The translations under genes and the position numbers were made by a program. From an uncultured Christensenella sp. (GTDB taxonomy: Bacteria > Bacillota > Clostridia > Christensenellales > Borkfalkiaceae): 59,055 nt of DNA. The stretch lies in assembly GCA_910579585.1 (NCBI GenBank), contig CAJTVA010000005.1:1-59055 (forward strand), in the 5' to 3' direction. The notes under the pieces are model-generated. The model was given only the letters and a program-made list of their open reading frames with translations, ran no database searches and was not told the origin of the DNA. Positions 56,592-59,055 of this stretch are shown here, piece by piece. Within the stretch, counting starts at the first letter, position 1; every line of letters starts with the position of its first letter.

Positions 56592-57443
56592 ATGAAAAAG
56601 AAAATTTTCGCAATAGCGGCAGCAACACTTGCAACGACCTGCGCGGTCGTCTTAACTGCGTGTTCAGGAGGCGCGCCCGTAAAGGTTTTAAAGGATATCG
56701 AGCTGACCGAAGAAGAATACGCGTTTGCGATTTCTAAAAACAACGACAGCCTGTTAACCAGCGTAAACGAATACCTTGCCGAGTGGAAAGCGGACGGTTC
56801 TTTGGATACGCTTATAAACTCTTACTTCGACGGCACGGCGACCTTCAGCTATGCAAACAAGACGTCCTCGCCACAGGAAGGCGATTTCGTGATTGCGACA
56901 AACGCTTACTTCCCGCCTTTCGAGTCTTACAACGACAACAGCGATTTCGAAGGCGTCGATATTGAAATTGCTTACAACATTGCGCAAAAACTTAATAAGA
57001 CCCTTTACGTAAAGGATATGGAGTTCGACGCTATTATTTCCGACGTACAGTCGGGCAACAGCGCTATCGGTATGGCGGGTATGACGGTAAACGAGGACCG
57101 CAAAAAGCAAGTCGATTTTGCAACGGGTTATTACACCTCTGCACAAGTCATAACCGTTCTGGAAAGCGACGCCACGTTCGATAACTGCACTACCGCCGAA
57201 GAAGTTGAAGAAATTTTGAAAGCTCAATCGAAATCTTACAGCATAGGCACCCAAGCGGGAACTACGGGCTTTATGTACTCGAACGGTGACGAAGATTTCG
57301 GATACGACGGGTTCACAAACCTCACCACCAAAGCTTACAGCACGGGCGCGCTTGCTATGATGGATTTGGCAAACGGCAAGATAAACGCGGTTATTCTCGA
57401 TAAACAACCGTCGATTTTAATAGCTTCAAGCGTAAATAAATAA
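56592..57443 (+). CDS. Polar amino-acid ABC substrate-binding lipoprotein, permuted
   Basis: A 283-aa SBP_bac_3-type lipoprotein (lipobox LTAC, Cys near residue 24). The main domain runs from DFVIATNAYFPPFESY through FDAIISDVQSGNSAIGMAGMTV, RKKQVDFATGYYTSAQVI and the hinge to INAVILDKQPS. The segment ELTEEEYAFAISKNNDSLL then NEYLAEWKADGSLDTLINSYF, which normally closes the C-terminus of such proteins, is instead at residues about 38-80, before the first strand, and the chain ends where it would normally begin. This looks like a circular permutation. Arginine or another polar amino acid is a guess from the ARG-like boxes. Confidence 0.88.
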   Translation: MKKKIFAIAAATLATTCAVVLTACSGGAPVKVLKDIELTEEEYAFAISKNNDSLLTSVNEYLAEWKADGSLDTLINSYFDGTATFSYANKTSSPQEGDFVIATNAYFPPFESYNDNSDFEGVDIEIAYNIAQKLNKTLYVKDMEFDAIISDVQSGNSAIGMAGMTVNEDRKKQVDFATGYYTSAQVITVLESDATFDNCTTAEEVEEILKAQSKSYSIGTQAGTTGFMYSNGDEDFGYDGFTNLTTKAYSTGALAMMDLANGKINAVILDKQPSILIASSVNK

Positions 57444-57448
57444 TATCT

Positions 57449-58138
57449 ATGAGTAATTTTGAAATTTTCTGGAACAGGTTTACCAATCCGGGCACTATAA
57501 ACAGTATCCTTACAGGCTTACAGAACACGGTAATTATTGCCGTGTTCGGTCTTGTTTTAGGGTTTTTACTCGGGTGCCTGCTTGCTTCGGTGAAACTTAT
57601 TCCCTCAAAAAACGTTTTCGTGACGGTACTCAAGCGTATCGTAGACGTATATGTTGCCATATTTCGCGGCACGCCTATGATGGTGCAACTGCTCTTACTG
57701 CACTTCGCCGTCTTTGCGGGGGTAAAAATAGAGCCTGTAGTTGAAGTTTCTTTGATTTTCGGGCTCAACAGCAGTGCGTATATGGCGGAAATTTTGAGGG
57801 GCGGCATCGAAAGCGTTGACAAGGGGCAGACGGAAGCGGGCAGAACGCTTGGGCTGAGCTTCACGGTGACCTTGGTGCGGGTGGTAATTCCCCAAGCCGT
57901 AAAAAACGTTATACCCACTCTCGGCAACGAATTTATTTCGCTTTTGAAAGAAACTTCTATCGTAAGCGTTATAGGACTTGCGGATTTGACGCGTTCGTTC
58001 AAGGCGATAGCCGATTCCACTTTCGAATACTTTATTCCTTATATCGCACTTGCGCTGATTTACTTCGTACTTGTCGTGATAATTACCGTTGTTATCCGAC
58101 TTTTGGAAAGGAGGCTTAAAAAGAGTGAAAAACGTTAA
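57449..58138 (+). CDS. Polar amino-acid ABC permease
   Basis: A 229-aa HisM/GlnP-type permease with about five helices: ILTGLQNTVIIAVFGLVLGFLLGCLLA, VDVYVAIFRGTPMMVQLLLLHF (family signature) and the EAA loop GGIESVDKGQTEAGRTLGLSF, then PQAVKNVIPTLGNEFISLLKETSIVSVIGL. It lies 5 nt after the binding-protein gene and overlaps the ATPase gene by 14 nt. Confidence 0.93.
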   Translation: MSNFEIFWNRFTNPGTINSILTGLQNTVIIAVFGLVLGFLLGCLLASVKLIPSKNVFVTVLKRIVDVYVAIFRGTPMMVQLLLLHFAVFAGVKIEPVVEVSLIFGLNSSAYMAEILRGGIESVDKGQTEAGRTLGLSFTVTLVRVVIPQAVKNVIPTLGNEFISLLKETSIVSVIGLADLTRSFKAIADSTFEYFIPYIALALIYFVLVVIITVVIRLLERRLKKSEKR

Positions 58139-59048
58139 AGAAAAAAAGGTTAAAGCGTACAAGCCGAAGTACTTAAACAAGCGCACCTCGCCCGTAGAGG
58201 TTTTGGACCCCGAAGCGCTTCTGGAAGTGCAACACCTTACGAAGTCGTACGGCAAGTTAAAGGTTCTGGACGATATAAACGAGAAGATATATAAGGGCGA
58301 AAAAATTGCCGTTATAGGTCCGTCGGGCAGTGGAAAAAGCACTTTTTTGCGCTGTCTGAACGTCCTCGAAGACCCGACAGACGGGTACGTCTTTTTCGAG
58401 GGTGCGGACCTTTGCGATTTGAAGGTGGACATTAATATTCAGCGCCGCAAGATGGGAATGGTTTTCCAGAACTTCAATCTTTTCAACAATATGACGGTAT
58501 TGAAGAACATCACTTTTGCGCCCGTACACGTTCAAACCGCAGAGCTTAGAAAATTAAAGCGCATAAACCTAATTTTAAAACTGAAAAATCTGTTTAAGAA
58601 GAAGTCGGATAAAACCCCGCTTTTGCCAGTGGAAACCAGCGTAAAGAAAATTAAGGTCGAAGCCGAAGAGAACGCTTTGCGGCTTTTAAGGCGCATCGGA
58701 CTTGAAGACAAGGCGAAAGTTTACCCCTCTACGCTTTCCGGCGGCCAGAGGCAGAGAATAGCGATTGTACGCGCTTTGGCAATGAACCCCGAGGTTATGC
58801 TTTTTGACGAACCGACCTCCGCCCTCGACCCAGAAATGGTCGGCGAGGTGTTAAACCTTATAAAGTCGCTTGCAGACGAGGGAATGACTATGGTAATAGT
58901 CACGCACGAAATGGGCTTTGCGCGCGAGGTCGCAACACGGGTGCTATTTATGGACGGCGGGAACGTCCTCGAACAGGGACCGCCCGAAAAGATTTTTTCC
59001 AGCCCCGAAAACGACAGGTTAAAAGAATTTTTATCGAAAGTATTATAA
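58125..59048 (+). CDS. Polar amino-acid ABC ATPase with unusual insertion
   Basis: A 307-aa GlnQ/HisP-type ATPase. Walker A GPSGSGKSTFLRCL, Q-loop VFQNFNLFNNMTVLKNITFAPVHV, signature LSGGQRQRIAIVRAL, Walker B MLFDEPTSALDPEM, and H-loop IVTHEMGFA are all intact. It is about 60 residues longer than usual: a Lys-rich N-terminal extension of about 40 residues (KNVKEKKVKAYKPKYLNKR) and a basic insertion of about 40 residues (around KLKRINLILKLKNLFKKKSD) between the Q-loop and signature. The start is GTG 58125 with AAAGGAGG upstream, since the earlier ATG at 58089 lies deep in the permease gene. It ends just before the window edge. Confidence 0.88.
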   Translation: MKNVKEKKVKAYKPKYLNKRTSPVEVLDPEALLEVQHLTKSYGKLKVLDDINEKIYKGEKIAVIGPSGSGKSTFLRCLNVLEDPTDGYVFFEGADLCDLKVDINIQRRKMGMVFQNFNLFNNMTVLKNITFAPVHVQTAELRKLKRINLILKLKNLFKKKSDKTPLLPVETSVKKIKVEAEENALRLLRRIGLEDKAKVYPSTLSGGQRQRIAIVRALAMNPEVMLFDEPTSALDPEMVGEVLNLIKSLADEGMTMVIVTHEMGFAREVATRVLFMDGGNVLEQGPPEKIFSSPENDRLKEFLSKVL

Positions 59049-59055
59049 AAATAGG

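Overview
The window looks like a chromosomal segment of a Gram-positive anaerobe in Bacillota/Clostridia (my inference, a gut Christensenellales-type lineage). Reasons: an rpsF-ssb-rpsR operon, consensus sigma-A promoters, a V-type (not F-type) ATPase, M20 PepV-like peptidase, DesK/NarL-type two-component system, and Firmicutes-type conjugation genes. No rRNA or CRISPR array is present.

Left flank (1-9156), host: rpsF-ssb-rpsR (minus), a CCA-adding enzyme (minus) back to back with a lipid kinase and a PAS-SpoIIE phosphatase (plus), a two-component system (minus), a PepV-like dipeptidase and a membrane-anchored cysteine hydrolase (plus). Then comes a tRNA-Arg locus with a consensus promoter.

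Integrated element (about 9142-41051, about 31.9 kb): an ICE inserted in the anticodon loop of a tRNA-Arg(ACG). The 5' half of the broken tRNA is at 9110-9156 and its matching 3' half at 41037-41081. A complete, different tRNA-Arg(ACG) lies just inside the left end (9191-9267). Almost all genes read right to left: sigma-like regulators, HTH, RHH relaxosome protein, MOBP-type relaxase, VirD4 coupling ATPase, a 1632-aa surface protein, VirB2-like, VirB6-like and PrgI-VirB4. These are followed by an LtrC/ArdC-like protein and a long accessory run holding three DNA methyltransferase-like genes without a nuclease, a PrimPol, a YodL-domain protein, DUF3846, an Api92-like protein and several unknowns, then Xis and a Tn916-type integrase. 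At the right end a BspA-like leucine-rich lipoprotein (minus) faces a small serine recombinase (plus). Between them two 28-bp dyads with mutually inverted central dinucleotides flank a sigma-A promoter; I read this as a candidate invertible promoter switch.

Just right of the element (41198-44950) is a very AT-rich three-gene island: an Eco57I-type methyltransferase, a PD-(D/E)XK-like protein and a 533-aa protein with a C-terminal RNRLAH (HEPN-like) motif. It is a candidate restriction or defence system.

Right flank (45142-59048), host: two PII-like proteins with a DUF1538 permease, a nine-gene V-ATPase operon whose K subunit keeps all the Na+-ligand residues, and a divergent polar amino-acid ABC transporter behind two ArgR-like boxes. 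Its binding protein appears circularly permuted and its ATPase carries a Lys-rich insertion.

Other structure: a 24-bp motif recurs at four host gene ends, 11 of 16 genes in the accessory run end with Met immediately before the stop, and at least two host genes appear leaderless. All functions are assigned by eye from motifs; no database search was run.
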